Source: Acanthosepion esculentum
Lineage: Eukaryota; Mollusca; Cephalopoda; Sepiida; Sepiidae
Assembly: GCA_964036315.1 (NCBI GenBank)
Contig: OZ038482.1
Location: 9,376,304 to 9,440,303 of the forward strand
Length of the DNA: 64,000 bases
Direction: 5' to 3'
The notes below the pieces were generated by a model. The model saw only the letters and a list, made by a program, of their open reading frames with translations. It ran no database searches and was not told where the DNA came from. Below, in pieces: positions 1 through 11,279 of the stretch; positions within the stretch are counted from its first letter, which is position 1; each line of letters starts with the position of its first letter. Made by a program: the position numbers and the translations under genes.

Positions 1-3000
1 TGACCCCATATTTATGCTGACCTCACTTTCATGCTGACCCCACTTTCATGCAGACACCACTTTCATGCTGACCCCACTTTTATGCTGACCTCACTTTCAT
101 GCTGACACCACTTTCATGCTGACCCCACTTTTATGCTGATCCCACTTTCATGCTGACCCCAATTTTATGCTGACCCCAATTTCAAGCTGACCCCAATTTC
201 AAGCTGACCTCACTTTCATGCTGACCCAACTTTCATGCTGACCCCACTTTCATGCTGATCCCACTTTCATGCTGACCCCACTTTCAAGCTGACCCCACTT
301 TCATGCTGACCCCACTTTTATGCTGACCCCACTTTCATGCTGACCCTACTTTCATGCTGATCCCACTTTCATGCTGACCCCACTTTTATGCTGACCTCAC
401 TTTCATGCTGACCCCACTTTCAAGCTGACTCCACTTTTACGCTGACCTCACTTTCATGCTGACCCCACTTTCAAGCTGACCCCACTTTAATACTGACCTC
501 ACTTTCAAGCTGACCCCACTTTCAAGCTGATCCCACTTTCATGCTGATCCCACTTTCATGCTGACCCCACTTTTATGCTGACTCCACTTTTATGCTGACC
601 TCACTTTCATGCTGACCTCACTTTCAAGCTGACCCAACTTTCATGCTGATCCCACTTTCATGCTGACCCCACTTTTATGCTGACCTCACTTTTATGCAGA
701 CCCCAATTTCAAGCTGACCTCACTTTCATGCTCACCTCACATTCATGCTGACCCAACTTTCATGCTGATCCCACTTTCAAGCTGACCCCACTTTTATGCT
801 GACCTCACTTTTATGCAGACCACAATTTCAAGCTGACCCCACTTTTATGCTGGCCTCACTTTCATGCTGACCCAACTTTCATGCTGACCCCACTTTTATG
901 CTGATCCCACTTTCATGCTGACCCCACTTTCAAGCTGACCCCACTTTTATGCTGACCTCACTTTCATGCTGACCCCACTTTCATGCTGACCTCACTTTCA
1001 TGCTGACCCTACTTTCATGCTGATCCCACTTTTATGCTGATCCCACTTTCATGCTGACCCCAATTTCAAGCTGACCCCACTTTTATGCTGGCCTCACTTT
1101 CATGCTGACCCAACTTTCATGCTGACCCCACTTTTATGCTGACCCCACTGTCATGCTGACCTCACTTTCATGCTGACCCTACTTTCATGCTGATCCCACT
1201 TTTATGCTGATCCCACTTTCATGCTGACCCCACTTTCAAGCTGACCCCACTTTTATGCTCACCTCACTTTCATGCTGACTCAACTTTCATGCTGACCCCA
1301 TATTTATGCTGACCTCACTTTCATGCTGAGCCCACTTTCATGCAGACACTACTTTCATGCTGACCCCACTTTTATGCTGACCTCACTTTCATGCTGACAC
1401 CACTTTCATGCTGACCCCACTTTTATGCTGACCCCACTTTTATGCTGACCCCACTTTCATGCAGACTCCACTTTCATGCTGACCCCACTTTTATGCTGAC
1501 CTCACTTTCATGCTGACACCACATTCATGCTGACCCCACTTTTATGCTGATCCCACTTTCATGCTGACCCCAATTTCTAGCTGTCCCCACTTTTATGCTG
1601 ACCTCACTTTCATGCTGACCCAACTTTCAAGCTGACCCCACATTTATGCTGATCCCACTTTCATGCTGGTCCCACTTTCTAGCTGTCCCCACTTTTATGC
1701 TGACCTCACTTTCATGCTGACCCAAATTTTATGCTGACCTCACTTTCATGCTGGCCCCACATTCATGCTGACCCAACTTTCATGCTGACCCCATATTTAA
1801 GCTGGACTCACTTTCATGCTGACCCCACTTTCATGCAGACTCCACTTTCATGCTGACCCCAGTTTCATGCAGACTCCACTTTCATGCTGACCCCACATTT
1901 ATGCTGACCTCACTTTCATGCTGACACCACTTTCATGCTGACCCCACTTTCATGCTGACCCCACTTTTATGCTGACCTCACTTTCATGCTGACACCACTT
2001 TCATGCTGACCCCACTTTTATGCTGATCCCACTTTCATGCTGACCCCAATTTCTAGCTGACCTCACTTTCATGCTGGCCCCACGTTCATGCTGACCCCAC
2101 TTTCATGCTGACCCCACTTTCATGCTGACCCTACTTTCTTGCTGATCCCACTTTCATGCTGACCCCACTTTTATGCTGACCTCACTTTCATGCTGACCCC
2201 ACTTTCAAGCTGACTCCACTTTTATGCTGACCTCACTTTCATGCTCACCTCATTTTCATGCTGCCCCAACTTTCATGCTGATCCCACTTTCAAGCTACCC
2301 CACTTTTATGCTGACCTCACTTTTATGCAGACCCCAATTTCAAGCTGACCTCACTTTGATGCTCACCTCACTTTCATGCTGACCCAACTTTCATGCTGAT
2401 CCCACTTTCAAGCTGACCCCACTTTTATGCTGACCTCACTTTTATGCAGACCCCAATTTCAAGCTGACCCCACTTTTATGCTGGCCTCACTTTCATGCTG
2501 ACCCAACTTTCATGCTGACCCCACTTTTATGCTGATCCCACTTTCATGCTGACCCCACTTTCAAGCTGACCCCACTTTTATGCTGACCTCACTTTCATGC
2601 TGACCCCACTTTCATGCTGACCTCACTTTCATGCTGACCCTACTTTCATGCTGATCCCACTTTTATGCTGATCCCACTTTCATGCTGACCCCACTTTCAA
2701 GCTGACCCCACTTTTATGCTCACCTCACTTTCATGCTGACTCAACTTTCATGCTGACCCCATATTTATGCTGACCTCACTTTCATGCTGACCCCACTTTC
2801 ATGCAGACACCACTTTCATGCTGACCCCACTTTTATGCTGACCTCACTTTCATGCTGACACCACTTTGATGCTGACCCCACTTTTATGCTGATCCCACTT
2901 TCATGCTGACCCCAATTTTATGCTGACCCCAATTTCAAGCTGACCCCACTTTTATGCTGACCTCACTTTCATGCTGACCCAACTTTCATGCTGACCCCAC

Positions 3001-3681
3001 TTTTATGCTGATCCCACTTTCATGCTGAACCCACTTTCAAGCTGACCCCACTTTCATGCTGACCCCACTTTTATGCTGACCCCACTTTCATGCTGACCCC
3101 ACTTTCATGCTGATCCCACTTTCATGCTGACCCCACTTTTATGCTGACCTCACTTTCATGCTGACCCCACTTTCAAGCTGACTCCACTTTTATGCTGACC
3201 TCACTTTCATGCTGACCCCACTTTCAAGCTGACCCCTCTTTCATGCTGACCTCACTTTCATGCTGATCCCACTTTCATGCTGACCCCACTTTCAAGCTGA
3301 CCTCACTTTCATGCAGACCCAAATTTCAAGCTGACCCCACTTTTATGCTGACCTCACTTTCATGCTGACCCCACTTTCAAGCTGACCTCACTTTTATGCT
3401 GATCCCACTTTCATGCTGACCCCACTTTCAAGCTGACCCCACTTTTATGCTGACCTCACTTTCATGCTGACCCCACTTTCAAGCTGACCCCACTTTCATT
3501 CTGACCCCACTTTCAAGCTGACCCCACTTTTATGCTGACCTCACTTTCATGCTGACTCCACTTTCATGCTGACCCCACTTTTATGCAGATCCCACTTTCA
3601 TGCTGACCCCACTTTCAAGCTGACTCCACTTTTATGCTGACCTCACTTTCATGCTGACCCCACTTTCAAGCTGACTCCACA
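1..3681. repeat. 17-bp satellite array
   Basis: The whole stretch is a tandem array of a 17-base unit, consensus TGACCCCACTTTCATGC, about 216 copies. It continues past the left edge of the window. Unit variants recur (ACTTTTATGC, TTTCAAGC, TGATCCC, AGACACC), and long blocks of variants repeat in the same order, so there is higher-order structure. The block at the window start reappears near 1293 (76 units on) and near 2754 (about 86 units further). One unit near 2290 has lost a base. Seventeen is not a multiple of three and no frame stays open. The array ends sharply at a unit followed by TATATATAAA. No function can be read from it. Confidence 0.97.
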
Positions 3682-4477
3682 GTATATATAAAACCAACCA
3701 TCTTACACAAATCTTTTATTAAACTTCTAATTAGTGATTGGCATTTTAGATGTAATATTTCAAGGTCTGGTGATTGTAGTTGCTGTCTGAAATTCTTTAA
3801 CAAAATGGAGATTGCTTTGGATAATACAAGAACACAGTTTTTACTAAAAGAAATTCATTTTTATTTTATACTTTTGTTTTAGAAAATAGATAAAATAAAA
3901 CTTGGTGAAGAAAATGACCTGGGATTATTAAAGTCTAAAAGAAATAAACAAATGTTTTAAATCAATTCTCTTTGACATTTGTTTAAAGTTATAAAGATTT
4001 TTTCTCAATTTTTAAATCATTTTTTGTTTTATATTTGATTTCATATTTTAATTTTATTTCACAGTGATGGGATCTGCTGTCATTCACAAAGTTCCTTGTC
4101 AAAATTAAAAAAATATAGGACCTTAAAAATTGAATGTTTTGAAACAGGAAATCCTAATTGTCCTGACAGATCTGAAAGTCAACTTCTACTTGATTGGAAA
4201 TATTTTTTCTTTTTTTTTTTGAAAGTATGTTTAATTCAAAGGAGCTTTTTTCTTAAATTAGACATTTTTTGCAATATGCTAATGTGCATTGAAGTGCTCA
4301 CAGGATTTAGTATTATTGAAGTTATTGCTAACATTTTTTGCGAAGAATTTCAAACTCTTTGTTTTGTTCAATTTCACAAATCAATCAATGAAATTTGAAT
4401 AAGTGGATTTGTTTGGAAAAATAATTTGACAAAAAACCTACTTCACAGTTTAATAATTTTTTTATTTTAATTTAATT
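3682..4477. other. AT-rich spacer, no gene seen
   Basis: Strongly AT-rich sequence with homopolymer runs. A 100-codon open frame at 4096-4398 (plus) starts only at TTG and is low-complexity F/L/K-rich. I do not consider it coding. This may be the 3' flank of the Helitron remnant that follows on the minus strand. Confidence 0.5.
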
Positions 4478-4704
4478 TTATAGGACTTCATGGTAAACAA
4501 TATTTTTTAAGGAAATTTCTTTTTTTCGTTTTTAACAGCAAAGAATAAATTTTTGGAATTTTGTACTCTTGAGCATGCAACATACAACTGTCCACATGTA
4601 AATATTTCTTTCTGGAACCAAATTCCAACTTTTTGAGGTGTTAGGAATTGTGATTTATTTATAGTTCTCACAAACACAGGGTGAATTAGAAACTGGATTC
4701 TTGT
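4478..4704 (-). pseudogene. Helitron Rep/helicase C-terminal remnant
   Basis: Read on the minus strand this gives the C-terminal end of a PIF1-type helicase as found in Helitron rolling-circle transposons. In one frame from 4704 it shows RIQF, then TINKSQ (helicase motif V/VI region), then KVGI and TCGQLYVACSRVQ (family HGQLYVALSRV, with H replaced by C). After a one-base frameshift it ends NIVYHEVL-stop at 4478, which is the usual Helitron terminus. Only about 75 codons survive of a protein normally over 1,300 residues long. The Rep nuclease and the Walker A/B part are absent. The family GQT after TINKSQ is lost, so this is an inactive fragment. The 3' hairpin and CTRR end were not located. 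Identification rests on several ordered motifs and is fairly safe. Confidence 0.82.
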
Positions 4705-5384
4705 ATATATAAAAACTTAAAGAAAAGATATGCAAAAAACAATATTACATTTTTATTAAATAAGTATTTGCTATTTTAATCATTAAATTGTTTTTTTAAC
4801 ATAGCGGAAGTATTTTGCATGTTAAAGAATAAAACTTTTAATTTTTCAGAAAAAATGAATGAAAATTTATTGTACTAAGCTACACACCCTAGTAAAACCA
4901 ACTGTAATTTGTGCCCCCTTGTTTGCACTTCTTCCCAAAATTTGCTTTTGATTGGTCAATGTATGGCTATTTTAGAGGGCGTGATGGATAGACTAATGGA
5001 AATTACAAAATTTTATATATAGATAGAATTTTATATATACTGTAGATAGTGACATTGTTTTAAAATTCAGTTTTATTTTTTTGCACTGTAGTGTTGACAG
5101 AATTTTCAAAACTCAAAGTCGTGTAATTTGATCTGATAAATTGGAAGAGGAAAATTTTCTGATTTGCTTGCTTGAAAATTATGCAGCAAGTGCTTTGAAT
5201 TGTTATAAATTAATCAATAAATTTGTGTCATTTATAGAAAGTAAAACTTTAATCAGAGACATCTGGAAATAGTTAGAAACTGAGAAAGCTTTACTTCATA
5301 AAAGACAAGAAATTTATAGTGAATGGTTGTGTAATGAGAGGGAGCTATGGAAGAAAGGTCTATTCTTCCTTTTACGTTTCACCC
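4705..5384. other. AT-rich spacer, no gene seen
   Basis: AT-rich with TATATATAGATA-type runs near 5010-5045. A CCAAT-like stretch and an AT-rich 3'-UTR-like texture are present near 4930-4990, but I find no open frame, RNA gene or recognisable element. Confidence 0.5.
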
Positions 5385-6015
5385 ATTATGGGCATTATTA
5401 TATCCATGATATAATAATGCCATGCTTCATGGACAGAAGGGAATGGCTGAAAGGAAAAGGAATGACAAACATGCTTTGTTCTCAGAGACTTTTATGCTAT
5501 TAACACATACACAAAACTATATATACATATTTACACATGCAGAGAATAATATATCACATATATCTATACAGTGAGCAGAGAGTAGTTAGAAACAAAAAGG
5601 ATGGGTCTTAGATATAATATGGAGATTCTTCTGTGCTTCTGGAGATGCCATGATTACGTCTCCAGATTCAAACAGGCTGGATTAATCTACTATGTTCCAG
5701 GTGATGACATATTGTGTAAAGGGGAAATGGTGAGTCTTGTGTTTTCACAAACTGAGGACTGTGAGCCAGAGTATCTTTCTATATCTGGGGAAGATATATT
5801 CCTGAGAGGAAATAGCTCCATAGACTTGCAAGATGTAGCATTTTCTGGAGGAGGCAGATTTAGCTTCATCCCAGGCTCCTTGGCCCAGGCTAAAAAAGCA
5901 ATCACTCGGTTTGGTTGCTGTAAAGAAACTGAATAACTGTCCACGCTCATCACTGTATGAGGTGATATGTGTGACCCATATGAATTATCTCTACCAAAGT
6001 GGGGTAATCACTTTT
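5385..6015. repeat. Dispersed repeat, copy 1 (second copy at 38.7-39.8 kb)
   Basis: The block begins with an ATTATTATATCCATGATATAAT motif followed by CATGGACAGAAGGGAATGGC and GAATGACAAACATGCTTTG. It ends with GTGACCCATATGAATTATCT and ACCAAAGTGGGGTAAT. The same order of motifs, diverged, occurs at 38.7-39.76 kb. There the first part has been amplified into an 83-bp tandem array. This is therefore an interspersed element about 600-650 bp long, of unknown class. No terminal repeats or poly-A were found. Confidence 0.6.
5601..5936 (+). CDS. Hypothetical ORF inside a dispersed repeat
   Basis: An ATG-started open frame of 111 codons with no recognisable domain, signal peptide or membrane segment. 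It has better base balance than its surroundings and a mixed residue composition (Cys, Gly and Asp present). It lies inside a repeat whose second copy near 39.3 kb does not keep the same frame, which argues against a conserved protein. I do not recognise it. It may be a chance frame or an exon-like relic of a mobile element. Confidence 0.15.
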   Translation: MGLRYNMEILLCFWRCHDYVSRFKQAGLIYYVPGDDILCKGEMVSLVFSQTEDCEPEYLSISGEDIFLRGNSSIDLQDVAFSGGGRFSFIPGSLAQAKKAITRFGCCKETE

Positions 6016-6733
6016 TGTATCCCTACAACTGACAGAAAATGAAATCAGCCAACCAAATTTAAATTCCATCTATCTCTGTTATGTTTGCCTACTTACTAAT
6101 GCCTTTTGGGAAAGTATGAATACATTTCTTTGCCCTGTTATGAGTAAAATAGCAAGGTAGACTAAGGTTACCTGTCTTGGTTGGTAACCATTCTATAACT
6201 GAATTCAATTTGGATGGGAATGAGGTTAATAACTTGACCCACTAAAACATTAGTAATTAGTAGCATAGTGTCATGGCCCTATGTTTCGGAGTTAGTATAC
6301 AAGTTTGAGAAGAATTATATATTAACAGAGGGTCCAGCAGATAAAATGTTTGTGAAATAGTTCTCAGTGAATGAAAAGCAAAAGGTTTTGATCTTAATAT
6401 CAAAACTTATTTCCAGTTCTGACCTATTTATATGATAATAATCTGATTTCTGTATACTTGTGCAATTGGTGCACATAAGAACAGCACATACGAACACAAT
6501 TTATGTTAGCACAACATTAAAATGTTATAAAACAATGAATAAACCAATTTCCATTTCAGTCAGGCCAATTGTTTCTGAGAAATTCTTAAATATATAAATT
6601 GACACGCCTGGGGATGCTTCCCCAATCTAGGAACCTTAGGTTTTGATTTCAACCATTATCTATCCTACATATACCTCTATACTCCTTATTTCCTCTTTTT
6701 ATGTCCTTAAAACAACCTTCTTCCCCCTCTAGT
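6016..6733. other. Unassigned non-coding stretch
   Basis: No gene, repeat array or element recognised. A weak 60-codon minus frame at 6315-6497 has no features. The last 100 bases before 6734 are pyrimidine-rich (CCTTCTTCCCCCTCT). Confidence 0.4.
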
Positions 6734-7395
6734 AAAGATGAGGACAACAGTCCAAACAATTTAAATAGTGAAAATAGTTACAATACCTCATCTGAGAAAT
6801 AGAGACAGATGTTGAAGGTGAATATGGCAATAAAGATGAGAATAACAGTCCAAACAATTTAAATAGTGAAAATAGTTACAATACTTCATCTGAGAAATAG
6901 AGACAGATGTTGAAGGTGAATATGGCAATAAAGATGAGAATAACAGTCCAAACAATTTAAATAGTGAAAATAGTTACAATACTTCATCTGAGAAATAGAG
7001 ACAGATGTTGAAGGTGAATATGGCAATAAAGATGAGAATAACAGTCCAAACAATTTAAATAGTGAAAATAGTTACAATACCTCATCTGAGAAATAGAGAC
7101 AGATGTTGAAGGTGAATATGGCAATAAAGATGAGGATAACAGTCCAAACAATTTAAATAGTGAAAATAGTTACAATACCTCATCTGAGAAATAGAGACAG
7201 ATGTTGAAGGTGAATATGGCAATAAAGTTGAGAATAACAGTCCAAACAATTTAAATAGTGAAAATAGTTACAATACTTCATCTGAGAAATAGAGACAGAT
7301 GTTGAAGGTGAATATGGCAATAAAGATGAGGATAACAGTCCAAACAATTTAAATAGTGAAAATAGTTACAATACCTCATCTCAGAAATATAAACA
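6734..7395. repeat. 98-bp tandem repeat, about 6.7 copies
   Basis: The motif AAAGATGAG(A/G)ATAACAGTCC starts at 6734, 6832, 6930, 7028, 7126, 7224 and 7322, an exact period of 98. Each unit runs through AATTTAAATAGTG, TCATCTGAGAAATAGAGACA and GGTGAATATGGCAAT. Copies are nearly identical. The unit matches the end of the dispersed repeat at 22.66-22.75 kb (GGCGACAAAGATGAGGACAA, CATCTCAGAAATATAGACAG). The array is thus an amplified end of that element. Confidence 0.95.
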
Positions 7396-7534
7396 TAATT
7401 ACCTTCATGTTTAATTGCATCATAATCGCTACAGTTATTTGGCCTTGTGCCAAACTCAGTCAAGTTTAATAAAAATCAATATTAGACATTAATTAATAAT
7501 AGGTATTAATTAATAATAGGCAACTGAGACATTA

Positions 7535-7700
7535 CGATAAGGAAGGATACCGAAAATATTATGGACGAAGCATATAATGAGGAAATTTTAAGGAAAATGG
7601 AAACGAAAAGGAGGCTTGTACTTAGAATGTGACAGTTGAAATTTATAGATCCCATAATGAGAAAAGAAAGCTTAAGGTTCCTAGATTGGGGAAACATCCC
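7535..7700 (+). mobile_element. LINE 3'-coding tail fragment
   Basis: With frameshifts the plus strand gives KMETKR, QLKFI and IMRKESLR. This matches the cleaner copy at 50.17-50.41 kb (RLLRIPW, GTKRKLILTIRKRQLRFLGH, ITRKEGLENL). This pattern is the C-terminal region of endonuclease-reverse-transcriptase proteins of animal non-LTR retrotransposons. Only about 55 codons survive, so it is a dead 5'-truncated fragment. Confidence 0.6.
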
Positions 7701-7977
7701 ATGAGGTGTCACTTCCACAAAGTTGTGGTTCTTGGGAAGAAGCTGTCTGAATGAAACTTCCTTTTTATCAATGAAATGCAAAGGGTATGTAGATGATTCA
7801 AAACTGTGTTCATGACAGGCATGTCCTAGCTGTAAAGGTCTGAACTGGTGGAACTAAGGAATGTATCATGTCCAAACATTTGCCATGGAAATAGCAACAG
7901 AGTAGGGATTAGCTTGTAACATTTCATATGTAGGAATTGAGTTTTAATATGGAAAATAATTCATTACCCACAAGGCC

Positions 7978-8238
7978 TCATAGACTCTTTTGAACTGTGT
8001 CAAGGCTAGAAAGTCGAGATTGAGAAGCACCAGGCCAGATATTGCAGTAACGATCAATTTTTGGTCGGGTCATACATGGAACCAAGCATTTTTTCGGTCT
8101 CTTTAGTGATGGATCGTATATATGAGTTCCACTCGAGATCTGGGGTGACTTTGACATCCAATAACCGTTGAAAGCAAGGAACCTCAATAAAAGTACAAGA
8201 TACATTAAAAGAATTATCTTCTAAACAAAATGTCACAA
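7978..8238 (-). mobile_element. Jockey/CR1-type LINE reverse transcriptase fragment
   Basis: Minus-strand reading gives, across one frameshift, LLDVKVTPDLEWNSYI, SITKETEKMLGS and then YCNIWPGASQSRLSSLD. These match the thumb region after the reverse-transcriptase core in Jockey/CR1-like LINEs (family LGLTFSxDLxWNxYI, YCxHIWxGA). The catalytic core is absent. Two overlapping minus frames at 7978-8205 and 8054-8236 are parts of this one relic. Confidence 0.75.
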
Positions 8239-8363
8239 GGAAACTTGCTGAAGATTATGAATATTTTGATTAGAATAAATAATTCAGTTTTAACAGGGAA
8301 GCAATTTCAGGTTCCTCTTCTCAAAAAGAAAGGAAAATATTAATTATTTACACAATTTATGTT

Positions 8364-8595
8364 GTTCGGACTGTTGTCCTCATCTTTGTTACCATATTCA
8401 TGATGTTTCGGCAGTTGTTCAGGTGATTGGAATTTTGAAGTGAACCCTTCATTTCGTACACCAGGCTAGAATGTTCTAGTTTTATGTGCCATGCCTCTTC
8501 TGGATGGAACTTAACTCTCCAAGTTTTTGTTCATCTCTGCTGTAGCCAGATATTGAAATCACAACTCTTTTATCCACTGGGCCATGTGTCCTTTG
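8364..8595. repeat. Dispersed repeat B, single diverged copy
   Basis: Runs from TTCGGACTGTTGTCCTCATC through TTTCGGCAGTTGTTC, GAATGTTCTAGTTTTATGTGC and ends ATCCACTGGGCCATGTGTCC. The same motif order is found at 22.27-22.56 kb. It has no open frame. The class is not determined, but the paired arrangement elsewhere suggests a non-autonomous element. Confidence 0.7.
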
Positions 8596-8659
8596 AACAT
8601 CATTATATGAATTTTTGAGACCTATAAACCTAATGTCTTTTTACCAGAGCTCATATTAT

Positions 8660-8765
8660 AATTTGTTATATCTCCCAGTCAAGGGTTAATTTGAAATGTA
8701 CCAATATTTTATAATAAATATTGATGTGTTTCAAATTAACCCTTGACTGGGAGATACAATTGATA
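8660..8765. repeat. Long near-perfect hairpin
   Basis: A 28-base arm at 8669-8696 (core CCCAGTCAAGGGTTAA) is exactly reverse-complementary to 8729-8756. Inside, CAATATTT at 8702-8709 pairs with AAATATTG at 8716-8723. The transcript could fold into a stem of about 36 pairs with one internal loop and a 6-base end loop, about 88 nt in total. No further copy was noticed in the window. Confidence 0.85.
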
Positions 8766-8876
8766 TTTTAGGATCTATGCAAAAATAATCTTTCAAATTT
8801 CATGACAGATAAACTGTGTTTGACTCAGGTGCATTTCCACACTTTTATGGAAGTCTTTGTATCCCAAAACTTTGTA

Positions 8877-9317
8877 TATATAAAAAAAAAATAGTTGATT
8901 AAATCAATAATTTAATTTGTGGGAAAATGAAATAAAACCAGTAAATAAAATAATAATAAAGAATAAAAAAATGATGCAAGTTATAAAGAAACTGGAAAGA
9001 GTTTCTGGCCACATATGTGATTTTATGGCCCCATTTCCAGAAAGGACAGAATCTTTCTCTTTTCATTTTCCAATGGTATCATTTGGATGTGTTTTCAGCA
9101 GCTTTACCAATGAAGTAGAGATTTGACCATCCCAACTCAGCACGAGGCTGACTTGAGCTTGACCATCTTTACCCATTCTTATCCTTACTTCCCATAAATA
9201 GTTTATGGATGAAAAAAGAAAATGGACATACTCAAGATATGACACTGATGTCATGAAGTGGTTAAATGTTAATTCTGAGCAGGAAAGGATTAAGCTCAAA
9301 ATGGAAGGTAAACAGAG
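8877..9317. other. Unassigned stretch
   Basis: Contains a 69-codon plus frame at 8917-9126 with no features and an A-rich run. No mobile element recognised. Confidence 0.35.
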
Positions 9318-9371
9318 AGAGAGAGAGAGAGAGAAAGAGTTGGGAGAGGGTGGTAGAGAGAGAGAGAGCAC
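9318..9371. repeat. (GA)n microsatellite
   Basis: Interrupted GA repeat. It gives rise to several spurious Ser/Leu or Glu/Arg-rich open frames on both strands, which I do not annotate. Confidence 0.95.
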
Positions 9372-9815
9372 ATATCATTAACAAGAAAAGAGAGATAGAT
9401 GGGGCTTCTATTTTTATTGAGAAAAACGATTTGGGAAATTTAAACAAAGAATGAACCTGTTGTGAGGGTCAAAGTTATGAAGATAGATCTTGTCATGACA
9501 AGCAGGTGATCTGGTCTATATTTTCACTAAATAGAGATCAGCCCAGGAATGGAGAAACAATTTAATCTCTTCCTTGATAATTTAGGCAAATAAATATCAT
9601 TAATGAGAAGAGAGACAGACAGGACTTATATTTTCACTGACGAAAACGAATTGGGAAATGTAAACAAGGAACAAACACTTTTTTGAGGGTAAAAATTATG
9701 AAAACAGATCCTGTCATTGCCAAGTAGGTGATCTGGTTTATATTTTCACTAGAGATAAATAAGTTCAAGAATGGAGAACTAATTTTATCTCTTCCTTGAG
9801 GAAACAAGAGAATTA
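9372..9815. repeat. 222-bp direct tandem duplication
   Basis: Block 9372-9593 recurs at 9594-9815. Shared landmarks at offset 222 are ATATCATTAA, GAGAAAAACGATTTGGGAAA versus GACGAAAACGAATTGGGAAA, and AGGTGATCTGGT(C/T)TATATTTTCACTA. The two copies differ by scattered substitutions and small indels, so the duplication is old. No coding potential is seen. Confidence 0.9.
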
Positions 9816-10837
9816 AAATTAATGACTGGAATAAACTACATCCTTTCACCCACATGATTTAAAAGTTAAATTTGTCACAAAGAAAATTATGCCTGCCCTG
9901 AGAGGTAGTCTGAGATAGAATGCTGTGAAGGAAGGAAGAAGCGGGAGAATTTGGCAATGCCAGTGTGGAATGGTGGTGTGAGATGTGAAGTGAAGCTAGT
10001 TGGAGTTTAGGGGAGGTGCAATTCCTGTAACTACTCCCGAGAAAGTGGATCATTCTCTAAATTTGGAAAGTCGATTAAGAAACCAGAAATAGGGAACAAC
10101 GAACCCTTATTGAAATTAATGTGGCAATTGAAGACTCAACAAATCCCAAGAACCCATTGGCCCTACACCAGTTTTAGGCTGAAGTGCATAGAAGCTGAAA
10201 ACACCTGCATTGAGTGCCTCTGGAATCTATGTCAGCTGTCACCAGATTTCCTGATTCTAAAGAACTTTGAACCCCAAATTATTAGGTGAAGCAAAGTGTC
10301 ACTATAGAGATTGATGTGAGAAGGGTTAATTTTTGTTGTACCAAGAACTATATAAACCAACTGATGATTAATCCAATGAATCTTTCGTTTTCATTTTTTT
10401 GTTGTGAAGATATTTCTTCTTTAATATTGCACCCATCATGGCTTGAACCAGTGCTGCGATTGCTGCAACATTTGATCCTGCACTGCTCTGAGGTCAAGAA
10501 CACAATATGGGCAGATTTAGTGTGGATTGAAAAATATCATCATAAGACCCCTGAGACCAGGACCACTGTATGTGGTGACATGACTGAGTGTAGGTGGCAG
10601 TAAAAGGCCTTATAAACAGACATTTAATTTTGTTTCAATACAGTCAACATAAAAAGAAATAAACATCTCTAGCAGAAACTCCAGTTTTTACTGCAGGATT
10701 TTTTATCTTCTTTGTTTATATACTGAACATACACCTTCACTTAAAATATATCCACAGCACATCTAAATCTTGTTAACATCCACAAATTTCCTGTCAGTTG
10801 GTTTTAAAGAATAAATAGTTACATTATCTAATCATGT
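9816..10837. other. Unassigned stretch with one unrecognised ORF
   Basis: A 105-codon ATG frame on the plus strand at 10286-10603 is Cys/Trp-containing but matches nothing I know. It lacks any domain pattern, and its N-terminal half lies in AT-rich DNA. Region 9880-10040 is locally purine-rich (GAAGGAAGGAAGAAGCGGGA). I see no element boundaries. Confidence 0.35.
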
Positions 10838-11205
10838 ATTACTAGTGAACTACATCCGGCATCAAGGCCTCTGATCAGAAGATTTTGAGGAACATGGCAC
10901 CACCTCTTTACTGCTGTTGTTCCCAGGTCCACCCTGACCTGTGATGGTAACACCTGGTAGGGGTCCCATCTATGGGCAAATAGTGACCCCCCCCCAAACT
11001 CGAACCAAAACACTATGAAAGTATAAAAATACATTTTCATATTAAAAAAAGTTACCAGAAATACATTTTTGTAAAAAATAAAAAATAAAATACATTACGA
11101 CCAATACATTGTTTATAAAGCAAATTACTAATGATTGCAAGAAAATTAAATTTTGGCATTAAATGACCCATAATGAGTTGATATGTCACTAAACAAACAA
11201 ACAAA
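10838..11205. repeat. Dispersed repeat C, copy 1
   Basis: Contains CTCTGATCAGAAGATTTTGA, CAGGTCCACCCTGACC, GGTAGGGGTCCCATCTATGG and then TTAAATGACCCATAATGAGT. The same order occurs at 27.89-28.17 kb. The reverse complement of the head occurs at 13.64-13.77 kb. An unstable C-run (CCCCCCCCC) sits at about 10988. It is a non-coding interspersed repeat of unknown class. Confidence 0.75.
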
Positions 11206-11279
11206 CAAGTTATCGTGAAGTTGTATGTATGTCCCCCATACATAGTAATTGAGTTGTCACCTGGCCACCACTGTAACAT

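Noticed and set aside
1..3681. Repetitive protein-coding gene (mucin- or silk-like)
   Set aside because: A 17-base unit shifts frame every repeat and no frame stays open.
5690..5953. 87-codon minus frame opposite 5601-5936
   Set aside because: Antisense shadow of the plus frame, with no features of its own.
6734..7395. CRISPR-like regular repeats
   Set aside because: Units are directly adjacent and near identical, without unique spacers, and the DNA is animal. The 38-, 83- and 146-bp arrays were rejected on the same ground.
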